The notes: generated from the letters alone by a model not told the origin. A stretch of 6,825 bases of DNA from Cyanobium sp. NIES-981 (GCA_945907085.1 CAMDSS010000102.1:1-6825), one strand, 5' to 3'. Positions 1 to 6,018 are shown, counted from the first letter of the stretch. Numbers and translations: made by a program.

Positions 1-321
1 GTGGCGCTGCCGCAGCTCGGGCTCCATGCCCCCATCCAGCAACAATCCCAGCCGCTGCCGCCTGACGGGCCTGAGGCCCAAGGCACCGGTGGCAAAGCGA
101 TTCAAGGCGGAGCCCTCCACGTACTGGATGCGGGGATCGCTCCAGTACAAGGCGGCACCGTTCATCACATTGGGGTGGGTGATCAGGCAGCCACTCGCGG
201 CCGCCAAGAGCCGCGCCGCCGGCAGGGCATCCCCGGCATAGCCGCCCTGGTCGCAGCCAATGCCAGTGGGGATCACCAGCAAGGTGGGCATGGGGGGCGC
301 CATAGAAGCTCCGGTGCTCAT
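1..321 (-). CDS. DUF3326-family protein, N-terminal part (runs off window)
   Basis: This is the first 107 codons of a gene whose 3' end lies beyond position 1; the frame is fully open to the edge. I recognise the family from memory as DUF3326, a conserved protein of cyanobacteria with no established function. The diagnostic stretches are VIPTGIGCDQGGYAGDALP at about residues 16-34, LITHPNVMNGAALYW at 45-59 and YVEGSALNRFA at 64-74, followed by a hydrophobic strand ending LLLDGGME near residues 95-102. The Gly-rich N-terminal motif suggests a nucleotide- or ligand-binding loop, but this is inference. The ATG at 321-319 shares its A with the TGA of the upstream 59-residue gene (TGATG), so translation probably restarts there. 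An internal ATG at codon 7 or 11 is a possible alternative start. I see no signal peptide or clear membrane segment. The gene is presumably co-transcribed with the ferredoxin and the small protein. Confidence 0.8.
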   Translation of the reverse strand, partial: MSTGASMAPPMPTLLVIPTGIGCDQGGYAGDALPAARLLAAASGCLITHPNVMNGAALYWSDPRIQYVEGSALNRFATGALGLRPVRRQRLGLLLDGGMEPELRQRH

Positions 322-500
322 CAGGCGTCTTCGACCACGACAACGGCCTCAACCACCAGTACGGATCCCTCCGAGCTGGACTCCACCGCCGTAATTGCCC
401 AGCGCAGGGGCCGGCCATGGGCGGCCAAGGCCTGGCGCACTTGGTCAAGCAGCGGTCCGCCCTGGCGCAGGAGCCGCAGCTCCAGGGGCTCAAGCCTCAC
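321..500 (-). CDS. Small conserved-looking protein (59 aa), function unknown
   Basis: This short gene starts with GTG at 500-498, overlapping the ferredoxin stop as GTGA, and ends with TGA at 323-321, overlapping the next ATG as TGATG. It encodes 59 residues with no Cys, no His apart from one, and no membrane segment. The likely layout is a strand (RLEPLELRLL, residues 2-11), a helix (GPLLDQVRQALAAHG, 15-29), a strand (RWAITAVE, 33-40) and a hydrophobic strand (SVLVVEAVVVVEDA, 46-59). This would make a small beta-alpha-beta-beta fold. A longer reading of the frame with upstream start codons exists but would lie mostly inside the ferredoxin gene, so the GTGA start is preferred. No Shine-Dalgarno is visible; translational coupling to the ferredoxin is the simplest explanation. 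I do not recognise a named family. Its tight packing between a ferredoxin and a DUF3326 gene suggests a linked role. Confidence 0.75.
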   Translation of the reverse strand: MRLEPLELRLLRQGGPLLDQVRQALAAHGRPLRWAITAVESSSEGSVLVVEAVVVVEDA

Positions 501-826
501 TTTTGGTATTGGCCGAACTGGGCTTCGTAGAGGGCATCCTCCTGGCCAGCCCTGAGCTTCAGATCGCTGCGGGGGAAGGACACACACAACAGGGCATAGC
601 CCTGTTGCTGCAGTTCAGCTTTCACACCCATGGCATCGGGTTGGTGCACCGTGCCCTCCGTGACCACAGCGGCACAGGTGGTGCAGACCCCTGAGCAGCA
701 GGAGCTGGGCAGGGCCACCCCGGCCGCTTCAGCTGCCGCCAACACGGTTTGCTCACTGCCGCACTGGAAGGTGTGGCTGTTGCCGTCGATGTCGCAGACA
801 ACAGTGAAGGCTTGGGAGTCGGTCAC
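497..826 (-). CDS. [2Fe-2S] plant-type ferredoxin with C-terminal extension
   Basis: This 109-residue protein is a plant-type [2Fe-2S] ferredoxin, a small soluble electron carrier. The cluster ligands are visible as Cys43, Cys48, Cys51 and Cys81 (C-X4-C-X2-C-X29-C), with an extra Cys44 next to the first ligand. It begins with the usual beta-strands (FTVVCDIDG) and has the helix VLAAAEAAGV before the cluster loop SCCSGVCTTC. After the fold ends there is a tail, EDALYEAQFGQYQK, which classical photosynthetic ferredoxins lack. From memory this resembles the LQFGRY-like tail of the FdC2 type; this is not verified. The start is GTG at 826-824, 48 bases after the oxygenase stop, and the 5' leader is pyrimidine-rich with no Shine-Dalgarno. 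The frame is open back to the oxygenase TAG, but no ATG lies in frame upstream. The stop overlaps the next gene's GTG by 4 bases. The electron partner is unknown; the neighbouring oxygenase is a candidate only by position. Confidence 0.92.
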   Translation of the reverse strand: MTDSQAFTVVCDIDGNSHTFQCGSEQTVLAAAEAAGVALPSSCCSGVCTTCAAVVTEGTVHQPDAMGVKAELQQQGYALLCVSFPRSDLKLRAGQEDALYEAQFGQYQK

Positions 827-874
827 AGAGGAAGGGCAGCAGCGGGCCGTGCCAGCCCATTCTCCCAGGCAGCT

Positions 875-1606
875 CTAAACCTGGTGCCACTGGCTGGGAT
901 GGGGGGCCAGGTACTCAGGCGGAGTCTCGCCCTCCCCAACCACTGGGGCCGAAAGGGCCAGATCCAGGCTGATCGAATAGCGGGTGTCATCGGGGTCCTC
1001 GTTGGGCAAGACCGCGTGGTCGAGATGGGAGGGGAACAAAACCAGCAATCCGGCCTGGGGTGCCAGATCAATCCAGGGAGCATTCCAATGTTCTTGCGCA
1101 CCAGCCAAGGGGCCCCCATGGCCCACGGCCAGACCAGGCACCAATTCGTTCACCTGGCGGTGGGGGTAAAGGCGCAAACAGCCTTGGCGGCCACTGCCAT
1201 CGCCATTGAGGTAATAGACCGCGCTCAAATGGGCATTGGGGTGATGGTGCCGGCCCACCACCTGATCCAGTTCGCTCACCACGGGCCAACAGCGCTGCAG
1301 ATGCAGGGAGACCTGGCTCAAATCGAAGCCCAAGCCCTGCAAGTAGCTGCGGGCATGGTCCAGCAGGGAGGCGATCAAAGGCGCAAAGGTCGGGTGGCGA
1401 TGGAGCTGCCAAGCGCCATTGAGATCCCCAGTCCAGGCACAACCCGGATCCGGATTGGAGCTGGCCCCACCCCGAAGCTCGTTAATCGCCTGCAACTGGA
1501 ACGCCGTGTCCAAGGGATCCGGAGCCAGCTGCACCCGCCCGAGGGCCACCGGAAACAAGGGCTCAAGCGCCAGTTGCCCCAAGGCCAAGCCTCCCATGGT
1601 TGTCAT
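875..1606 (-). CDS. Putative 2-oxoglutarate/Fe(II)-dependent oxygenase family protein
   Basis: The product is about 243 residues. The C-terminal half looks like the double-stranded beta-helix of the 2OG-Fe(II) oxygenase group annotated as 2OG-FeII_Oxy_5/TIGR02466 (assignment from memory). In the numbering from ATG 1606 the motif HHHPNAHLSAVYYL covers about residues 120-133 and would supply the first metal His. LVLFPSHLDHAV lies at 188-199 with the likely distal His197, and the TRYSISLDL strand carries Arg209, the usual 2-oxoglutarate carboxylate contact. The substrate is not predictable. I chose the ATG at 1606 because the longest frame begins with GTG at 1675, directly after the T-run of the atp terminator, where no ribosome site fits. 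The ATG at 1597 is an alternative. The gene opens a new transcription unit 210 bases after gamma. Its stop TAG at 877-875 is followed in frame by 16 open codons and then the ferredoxin. Confidence 0.8.
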   Translation of the reverse strand: MTTMGGLALGQLALEPLFPVALGRVQLAPDPLDTAFQLQAINELRGGASSNPDPGCAWTGDLNGAWQLHRHPTFAPLIASLLDHARSYLQGLGFDLSQVSLHLQRCWPVVSELDQVVGRHHHPNAHLSAVYYLNGDGSGRQGCLRLYPHRQVNELVPGLAVGHGGPLAGAQEHWNAPWIDLAPQAGLLVLFPSHLDHAVLPNEDPDDTRYSISLDLALSAPVVGEGETPPEYLAPHPSQWHQV

Positions 1607-1675
1607 GACCGCCGGCTCTAACGACCTACAGAAGCCATCCTCCTTCGCGAGAGAGTCCAATGATGTCCTGACCAC

Positions 1676-1742
1676 AAAAAACCCAGCACCCCAGAGGTCG
1701 TGTTGCCCGCAAAGCGGGCGTAACGGCCGAAGGGTGCTGGGT
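1676..1742 (-). terminator. Rho-independent terminator of the atp operon
   Basis: Two perfect 11-base arms, ACCCAGCACCC at 1681-1691 and GGGTGCTGGGT at 1732-1742, enclose a 40-base interval that itself holds a 6-bp hairpin (GCCCGC-AAA-GCGGGC, 1705-1719). On the minus strand the outer stem is followed at once by TTTTT (1680-1676), as expected for intrinsic termination. It lies 75 bases past the gamma stop codon. There is no T-run on the plus-strand side, so it looks one-directional. Confidence 0.85.
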
Positions 1743-1746
1743 ATGA

Positions 1747-1772
1747 GGGTTGAAAAGCGAAGATCTCAACCC
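1747..1772 (-). other. Hairpin in the 3' untranslated region of the atp operon
   Basis: GGGTTGA (1747-1753) and TCAACCC (1766-1772) can pair as a 7-bp stem with a 12-base loop. It lies between the gamma stop codon and the main terminator. It has no T-run of its own. It could protect the transcript 3' end or help termination; the role is inferred. Confidence 0.45.
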
Positions 1773-1816
1773 GAACGTGACTCAACCAATCAGCTTGGAT
1801 GAACCAAACGAATCAA

Positions 1817-2770
1817 CTAGACCATCGCGGCTGCGCCACCCACCACTTCCAGGATCTCCTGGGTAATGGCAGCTTGGCGAGCCTTGTTGTAGTCGAGGGT
1901 GAGGGTCTTGGCGAGGGCCTTCGCGTTGTCGCTGGCGTTGTTCATGGCCGTCATGCGACTGGCCAATTCGGATGCAGCCGCCTCCTGCAACGAACGCAGT
2001 AACTGGTTTTCCAGGTACAACGGCAGCAGAGCATTGAGCAATTGGTCCGGGCTCTGATCGAAGACGACGTCGGAAGGCAATTTGGCCACCGCATTGGCAG
2101 TGCTTCCGGCTTCCACACCAAGCTCACCCTGGCGGGTTGTTAGGCGGAAGATCTCATCATCGGGAAGCGCAATCCCTTGGGGATCCAGGGGAAGCAAGGT
2201 TTGGGATACGGGCTTGGAGCTCACCAAGTTGATGAACTTGGTGAAGATGATTTCCACCCGATCGGTAGAGCCGGAGAGGAAATCGGCCAGCACGTCGCTA
2301 GCGATGCCCATGGCTTCCTTGGCGTTAGGCACCTGCTCCAGGCCGGTAAATGTGGCCCGAATGGTGTAGAGCTTGGCGCGGTTCTGGAAGTACGTGATCG
2401 CCTTACGACCGATCAGCACCAAATTCACGGTGTAACCCTGGGCCTTGAGCTCGGCGTAACGGATTTCCGTGCGCTTGATGATGTTCGCGTTGTAGCCACC
2501 GCACAGACCCCGATCGCCGGTCACGGCCAACAGGGTGATGGTGGAGACGTCCCGTTGCTCCAATAGGGGAGCATCAGCATCTTCAAACCGCATGCGCGAC
2601 TGGAGATTCTCCAGGATGCGGGCCAGACGGTCGGCGAAGGGGCGACTGCGCAGGACCTGCTCCTGGGCGCGGCGCACCTTGGCTGCCGCCACCAGGCGCA
2701 TGGCCTCGGTGATCTTGCGGGTGTTCTTGACCGAACCAATTCGGTCGCGGATGTCCTTGAGGTTTGCCAT
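1817..2770 (-). CDS. atpG: F1 ATP synthase subunit gamma
   Basis: Gamma is the rotating central shaft of the F1 head; it turns inside the alpha3-beta3 ring and links rotation of the c ring to ATP synthesis at the thylakoid and cytoplasmic membranes. The protein has 317 residues. The N-terminal coiled-coil helix starts NLKDIRDRIGSVKNTRKITEAM, the conserved TGDRGLCGGYN lies at 84-94, and the C-terminal helix contains SRMTAMNNASDNA at 271-283 and ends in QEILEVVGGAAA. It carries the insertion of photosynthetic gamma subunits near residues 192-235 (DPQGIALPDDEIFRLTTRQG), but without the two cysteines that make chloroplast gamma redox-sensitive. The ATG at 2770 follows a Shine-Dalgarno that overlaps the atpA stop, 15 bases upstream. 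The gene is also called atpC in cyanobacteria. It is the last gene of the operon. Confidence 0.98.
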   Translation of the reverse strand: MANLKDIRDRIGSVKNTRKITEAMRLVAAAKVRRAQEQVLRSRPFADRLARILENLQSRMRFEDADAPLLEQRDVSTITLLAVTGDRGLCGGYNANIIKRTEIRYAELKAQGYTVNLVLIGRKAITYFQNRAKLYTIRATFTGLEQVPNAKEAMGIASDVLADFLSGSTDRVEIIFTKFINLVSSKPVSQTLLPLDPQGIALPDDEIFRLTTRQGELGVEAGSTANAVAKLPSDVVFDQSPDQLLNALLPLYLENQLLRSLQEAAASELASRMTAMNNASDNAKALAKTLTLDYNKARQAAITQEILEVVGGAAAMV

Positions 2771-2778
2771 TGGTTATG

Positions 2779-2787
2779 CCCTTCCTC
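2779..2787 (-). promoter_or_regulatory. Ribosome binding site of gamma, overlapping atpA stop
   Basis: On the minus strand the sequence reads GAGGAAGGG, 8 bases before the gamma ATG at 2770. The first bases of this purine run are part of the atpA TGA stop (2788-2786), so a ribosome finishing alpha sits on the gamma initiation site. It is one of only two clear Shine-Dalgarno sequences in the operon part of the window. Confidence 0.75.
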
Positions 2788-4303
2788 AAACCGAGGCGAG
2801 CATGGTCGACTTCACCTCTTGGATGGCATCCTTGAGCATGGCCTCAGCTTCGTCGCTGAGTTGCTTCTCGGTCTGCACCTTGGAGATGAAGTCAGCCTTG
2901 TTGGACTTCAGGTAGTCACGCAGTTCACGGCAGAACTGAACAACGGATTCCACGGGAACCTCGTCAATCAGGCCTTTCACACCGGCATACACAACGGCCA
3001 CCTGTTCGGCAAGGATCAGGGGGCTGAACTGGGGTTGCTTGAGGATCTCGCGCAGGCGCTTACCCCGGGCCAGTTGCTGCTGGGTAGCAGCATCGAGGTC
3101 GGAAGCGAACTGGGAGAAGGCCGCCAGTTCGTCGAACTGGGCCAGTTCCAGCTTCAGGGTGCCGGCAATTTTCTTGATCGCCTTGGTTTGGGCTGCACCA
3201 CCCACCCGGCTCACGGAGATACCCACGTTGATCGCGGGACGCAGACCAGAGTTGAAAAGGTCGGAGCTGAGGAAGACCTGACCATCGGTGATCGAAATCA
3301 CGTTGGTGGGGATATAGGCCGAGACGTCTCCAGCTTGGGTTTCGATGATGGGCAGGGCGGTCATGCTGCCCTTGCCCATGGCATCGGAAAGCTTGGCAGC
3401 CCGCTCGAGCAGACGGCTGTGGCAATAGAAGACGTCGCCGGGGTAGGCCTCACGGCCGGGGGGACGACGCAGCAGCAGCGACATCTGGCGGTAGGCCTGG
3501 GCTTGCTTGGTGAGGTCGTCGTAGATGACCAGGGTGGCCTTGCCCTTGTACATGAAGGACTCAGCCAGGGCTGCGCCGGTGTACGGGGCGAGGTATTGGA
3601 GTGCGGCGGCTTCGGAAGCACTGGCAGCCACCACGATGGTGTAATCGAGGGCGCCTTTCTCGCGGAGCACTTCCACCACGTTGGCCACGGAAGCGGCCTT
3701 CTGGCCCACGGCCACATACACGCAAACCACGTCCTCACCTTTCTGGTTGAGGATGGTGTCGATCGCGATAGCAGTTTTGCCGGTCTGACGGTCGCCAATG
3801 ATCAGCTCCCGCTGGCCACGGCCGATGGGGATCATGGCGTCGATCGCGGTGATGCCCGTTTGCATGGGCTCGTGCACCGACTTGCGCTGGATGATGCCAG
3901 GCGCCATCGACTCAATCAGCCGGGTTTCGGTGGTGGCGATGTCGCCCTTGCCATCGATGGGCTGGCCCAAGGAGTTCACCACGCGGCCCAGCATGGCTTC
4001 GCCTACGGGCACAGCGGCAATCTTGCCGGTGGCCTTCACGGTGCTGCCTTCCTGAATCCCGCGACCTTCACCCATCAACACCACGCCGACGTTGTCGTCC
4101 TCAAGGTTCAGGGCGATGCCTTCGGTGCCGTCTTCGAACTGAACCAGCTCGCCGGCCATCACCTGCTGGAGGCCGTAGACCCGGGCGATGCCATCGCCGA
4201 TCTGGAGCACGGTTCCGACATTGCTGACCGAAACCGACTTGTCGTAGTCCTCAATTTGCTGCTTGAGGATGGCGCTGATCTCGTCGGGGCGGATGGAAAC
4301 CAT
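2786..4303 (-). CDS. atpA: F1 ATP synthase subunit alpha
   Basis: Alpha forms the F1 hexamer with beta and carries the non-catalytic nucleotide sites. The protein has 505 residues, the normal length. The N-terminal beta-barrel domain includes GDGIARVYGL at 37-45. The Walker A motif GDRQTGKT is at 170-177 and the Walker B strand ATLVIYDDL at 256-264. The family signature PAINVGISVSRVGG is at 356-369, with Arg366 as the arginine finger reaching the catalytic site on beta. The helical C-terminal domain follows to residue 505. FYCHSRLLERAAK at 292-304 has Cys294 where many bacteria have Leu; from memory this Cys is shared by marine picocyanobacteria. The ATG at 4303 is preceded by a pyrimidine-rich leader with no Shine-Dalgarno. 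A 101-base gap with two inverted repeats separates it from delta. Gamma follows after 15 bases. Confidence 0.99.
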   Translation of the reverse strand: MVSIRPDEISAILKQQIEDYDKSVSVSNVGTVLQIGDGIARVYGLQQVMAGELVQFEDGTEGIALNLEDDNVGVVLMGEGRGIQEGSTVKATGKIAAVPVGEAMLGRVVNSLGQPIDGKGDIATTETRLIESMAPGIIQRKSVHEPMQTGITAIDAMIPIGRGQRELIIGDRQTGKTAIAIDTILNQKGEDVVCVYVAVGQKAASVANVVEVLREKGALDYTIVVAASASEAAALQYLAPYTGAALAESFMYKGKATLVIYDDLTKQAQAYRQMSLLLRRPPGREAYPGDVFYCHSRLLERAAKLSDAMGKGSMTALPIIETQAGDVSAYIPTNVISITDGQVFLSSDLFNSGLRPAINVGISVSRVGGAAQTKAIKKIAGTLKLELAQFDELAAFSQFASDLDAATQQQLARGKRLREILKQPQFSPLILAEQVAVVYAGVKGLIDEVPVESVVQFCRELRDYLKSNKADFISKVQTEKQLSDEAEAMLKDAIQEVKSTMLASV

Positions 4304-4313
4304 GGGAGGAAGT

Positions 4314-4327
4314 CCCCGCAGGCGGGG
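4314..4327 (-). other. Hairpin directly upstream of atpA start
   Basis: CCCCGC (4314-4319) and GCGGGG (4322-4327) form a perfect inverted repeat; with a 4-base loop this is a 5-bp G/C stem. It ends 10 bases before the atpA ATG, inside the area a starting ribosome would cover. It may affect alpha initiation or be removed by coupling; no T-run follows, so it is not a typical terminator. Confidence 0.5.
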
Positions 4328-4377
4328 CGAATGAAAGGAAAGGCTGGGAAGCGGAGAGGGTTGAAGCGGAAGGGCCA

Positions 4378-4393
4378 GCGACCAGCTGGTCGC
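4378..4393 (-). repeat. 16-bp perfect palindrome in the delta-alpha gap
   Basis: GCGACCAGCTGGTCGC is a perfect palindrome starting 11 bases past the delta stop codon. Three more pairs (CCA/TGG) can form outside it after a one-base bulge, giving a strong RNA hairpin. No T-run follows on the minus strand; the next bases are CTGGCCCTTCC. A role in RNA stability or processing is more likely than termination, but a protein operator cannot be excluded. Confidence 0.6.
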
Positions 4394-4404
4394 CTGGAGG
4401 TGGG

Positions 4405-4953
4405 CTAGCTCACCTTGGCGAGCGCCAAGCCAAGGCGGCGCACTTGGCCAGACAGGCTGGCATCAATCACTTGGGAGCCCATGCTGACGATGAAGCCCCC
4501 AATCAGGCTCGGATCGACGGCGAGATCGAACTCGACAGCTTTGCTCCCCGTAATCGCCTGGACCTTCTCATTGAGTTGGGCCTGCTGATCTTCGGTGAGC
4601 TCAGTGGCTGAGGTGACTTTCGCAAGGGTGATGTTGCGAAGGGTGCGATACAGCTCGAGGAACCGCAGCAGCACCGAATCAAGCGCGGAAATCCGCTGGC
4701 GGTCTGCCAGGAGCTTGAGCAGGTTCTGCATCGAAGGCGTCAGCTGATCGGCAAACAAAGTTGCCAAAGCAGCTTTTTTGGCTTCGGGCTCCAACACCGG
4801 GGAAGCCATGGCCTCACGCAATACGGAGCTCTCTTTCCAAATAGCGAGCAAATCCTTGACCTGCTCTGCCACCGCGTCGGTTTCCTTGCGGGATTCAGCC
4901 ACCTGAAGCAACGCTTCGGCGTAGGGGGTGGCGATCGAATTGAGGAGAGGCAT
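4405..4953 (-). CDS. atpH: F1 ATP synthase subunit delta
   Basis: Delta is the part of the peripheral stalk that holds the top of the alpha3-beta3 head to the b/b' pair (equivalent to mitochondrial OSCP). The protein has 182 residues, the usual size. The N-terminal helical domain starts with IATPYAEALLQVAE at 7-20, where YA-AL is a family hallmark. The C-terminal signature DPSLIGGFIVSMGSQVIDAS covers 147-166 and is followed by LSGQVRRL. The ATG at 4953 shares its A with the stop codon of b (TGATG), and GGAGA lies 7 bases upstream, so both coupling and a normal ribosome site support this start. The gene is called atpD in older cyanobacterial naming. A 101-base gap separates it from atpA. Confidence 0.97.
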   Translation of the reverse strand: MPLLNSIATPYAEALLQVAESRKETDAVAEQVKDLLAIWKESSVLREAMASPVLEPEAKKAALATLFADQLTPSMQNLLKLLADRQRISALDSVLLRFLELYRTLRNITLAKVTSATELTEDQQAQLNEKVQAITGSKAVEFDLAVDPSLIGGFIVSMGSQVIDASLSGQVRRLGLALAKVS

Positions 4954-5492
4954 CAGGCTTTCTCCAGGGTGTTGATGGACTGATCAATCAGTCGAGCCTG
5001 GGCTGCTGCATCCAGCTTTCCGGGCAAGATGGCCAAAGCCTTTTCAATGGCTCGGTTGGCAGCTTCCCGGCGCAGCTGGTCGGTGACCCTGGCCGCTTCG
5101 GCACTCAGGTCGGACATGGCGCCCTGCTTGAGGCGGGCCATTTCTTCGATGGTGCGCTTCTCGCTCTCAAGCCTCAGGGCCTCAGCGCGGGCTTGACCAT
5201 CGGCGCGGATTTGCTCAGCCTTCTGCTGGGCAGCCGCAAGATCAGCTTGGGCTTGGGCCAACGCAGCGGTGGACTGGACCAGGCGGTCTTCAGCATCCTT
5301 GAGATTCGTGAGGATCGCGCTACGGCGACGCTCGAGGATGCCACCGAGGAATCCTGGCAGAAACTTCCAGAGGGCGAAAATGACAATCGCCAGGTTGATG
5401 ATGTTGGTCTCAAACAAGTTGAGATTGAGACCAAACGTTCCATGGGCCGCCAAAAGATGGCTCAAGGGAAGGGAAGAAAACACGATGCTCAT
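4953..5492 (-). CDS. atpF: F0 ATP synthase subunit b
   Basis: Subunit b is a membrane-anchored half of the peripheral stalk; with b' it forms the heterodimer that keeps the F1 head from turning with the rotor. The protein has 179 residues. A hydrophobic N-terminal stretch is followed by the membrane helix INLAIVIFALWKFLPGFLGG at about 32-51. RRR at 55-57 marks the cytoplasmic side. A long charged, alanine-rich coiled coil (about 58-155) is followed by a short C-terminal delta-binding region. The ATG at 5492-5490 overlaps the b' stop as ATGA (4 bases), and no Shine-Dalgarno is visible, so translation is probably coupled to b'. The stop overlaps the delta start by one base. Confidence 0.97.
   Translation of the reverse strand: MSIVFSSLPLSHLLAAHGTFGLNLNLFETNIINLAIVIFALWKFLPGFLGGILERRRSAILTNLKDAEDRLVQSTAALAQAQADLAAAQQKAEQIRADGQARAEALRLESEKRTIEEMARLKQGAMSDLSAEAARVTDQLRREAANRAIEKALAILPGKLDAAAQARLIDQSINTLEKA
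4961..4965 (-). promoter_or_regulatory. Ribosome binding site of delta (inside atpF)
   Basis: GGAGA on the minus strand lies 7 bases before the delta ATG at 4953, within the last codons of the b gene. It supports the TGATG start of delta and independent as well as coupled initiation. Confidence 0.6.
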
Positions 5493-5959
5493 GACGTTGC
5501 CAACAGGCGGGACACGATGAGGGCACCGAGCTGGTCGGCAGAAGCGTTGAGCTTGGTCACGGCTTGATCGCGTTCAGCGTCGATCTCGCGACGGGCCTGC
5601 TCCCGTGAAGCATTGGCATCGGCCGTAGCCATCGCCATCGCCTCCCGATAGAGACGGTCCATCTCCTGCTCAGCCTCTTGGATCAGCTTTTGGGACTGCT
5701 GACGCGCGTCCTTGAGCTGTTCCTTGAGGTCGGCTTCCAGGCGCTCGACCTGGGCCAGCTTTTGCTTGGCATCGGCACGACTGGTGGTGATGAAGCTCTC
5801 GCGTTCCTCCACAACCCGGCCGACCGGGCGGAAAAACAGCGAATTCAGAATGAAGGTGAGGAGGACCACCTGAACTGCCATCAAGGGCAGGGTGGCGTCG
5901 AGGTCAAAGAGACCTCCCTCCTGAGCACCTGCTTCGGCAAGCAGAAGCCAGCTGGTCAT
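5489..5959 (-). CDS. atpF2: F0 ATP synthase subunit b'
   Basis: Subunit b' is the second, diverged copy of b found in photosynthetic organisms and pairs with b in the peripheral stalk. From the ATG at 5959 it has 156 residues, the family's normal length. The frame is open further upstream to another start at 6046, but those 29 extra residues are Pro/Ser-rich and lie over the gap hairpin. The protein begins MTSWLLLAEAGAQEGGLFDL and then has one membrane helix, TLPLMAVQVVLLTFILNSLFF, at about 23-43. RPVGRVVEERE at 44-54 starts the long coiled coil, which runs to near the C-terminus. No Shine-Dalgarno precedes the ATG; the leader is CCCTCGCCCCA. The gene is also called atpG in cyanobacteria. Its stop overlaps the b start by 4 bases. 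Confidence 0.96.
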   Translation of the reverse strand: MTSWLLLAEAGAQEGGLFDLDATLPLMAVQVVLLTFILNSLFFRPVGRVVEERESFITTSRADAKQKLAQVERLEADLKEQLKDARQQSQKLIQEAEQEMDRLYREAMAMATADANASREQARREIDAERDQAVTKLNASADQLGALIVSRLLATS

Positions 5960-6018
5960 TGGGGCGAGGGCGCTGGAACGGTCAGGCGGGGAAGCGGCAA
6001 GTGGGGATCTGGAGGGAA

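Noticed and set aside
1..555. A plus-strand frame of 184 residues at the window start
   Set aside because: It is antisense to DUF3326, the 59-residue gene and the end of the ferredoxin, which overlap cleanly and carry recognisable motifs.
321..587. An 88-residue version of the small protein starting inside the ferredoxin gene
   Set aside because: The first 29 residues would be read from the ferredoxin coding sequence in another frame and look like shadow sequence; the GTGA overlap gives a natural start at 500.
749..1621. A 290-residue open frame on the plus strand opposite the oxygenase gene
   Set aside because: The minus-strand frame has recognisable family motifs; the plus-strand product has none and is low-complexity Gln/Gly/Ala-rich.
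1607..1675. GTG at 1675 as start of the oxygenase gene
   Set aside because: It follows the terminator T-run with no spacing for a ribosome site, and the 23 extra residues do not resemble the family. ATG at 1606 is more likely, though not proven.
2819..4408. A 529-residue open frame on the plus strand opposite atpA
   Set aside because: It is the complement of a strongly conserved gene in GC-rich DNA. The translation is rich in Gly, His, Asp and Leu and resembles no protein family; such long antisense frames arise from codon bias.
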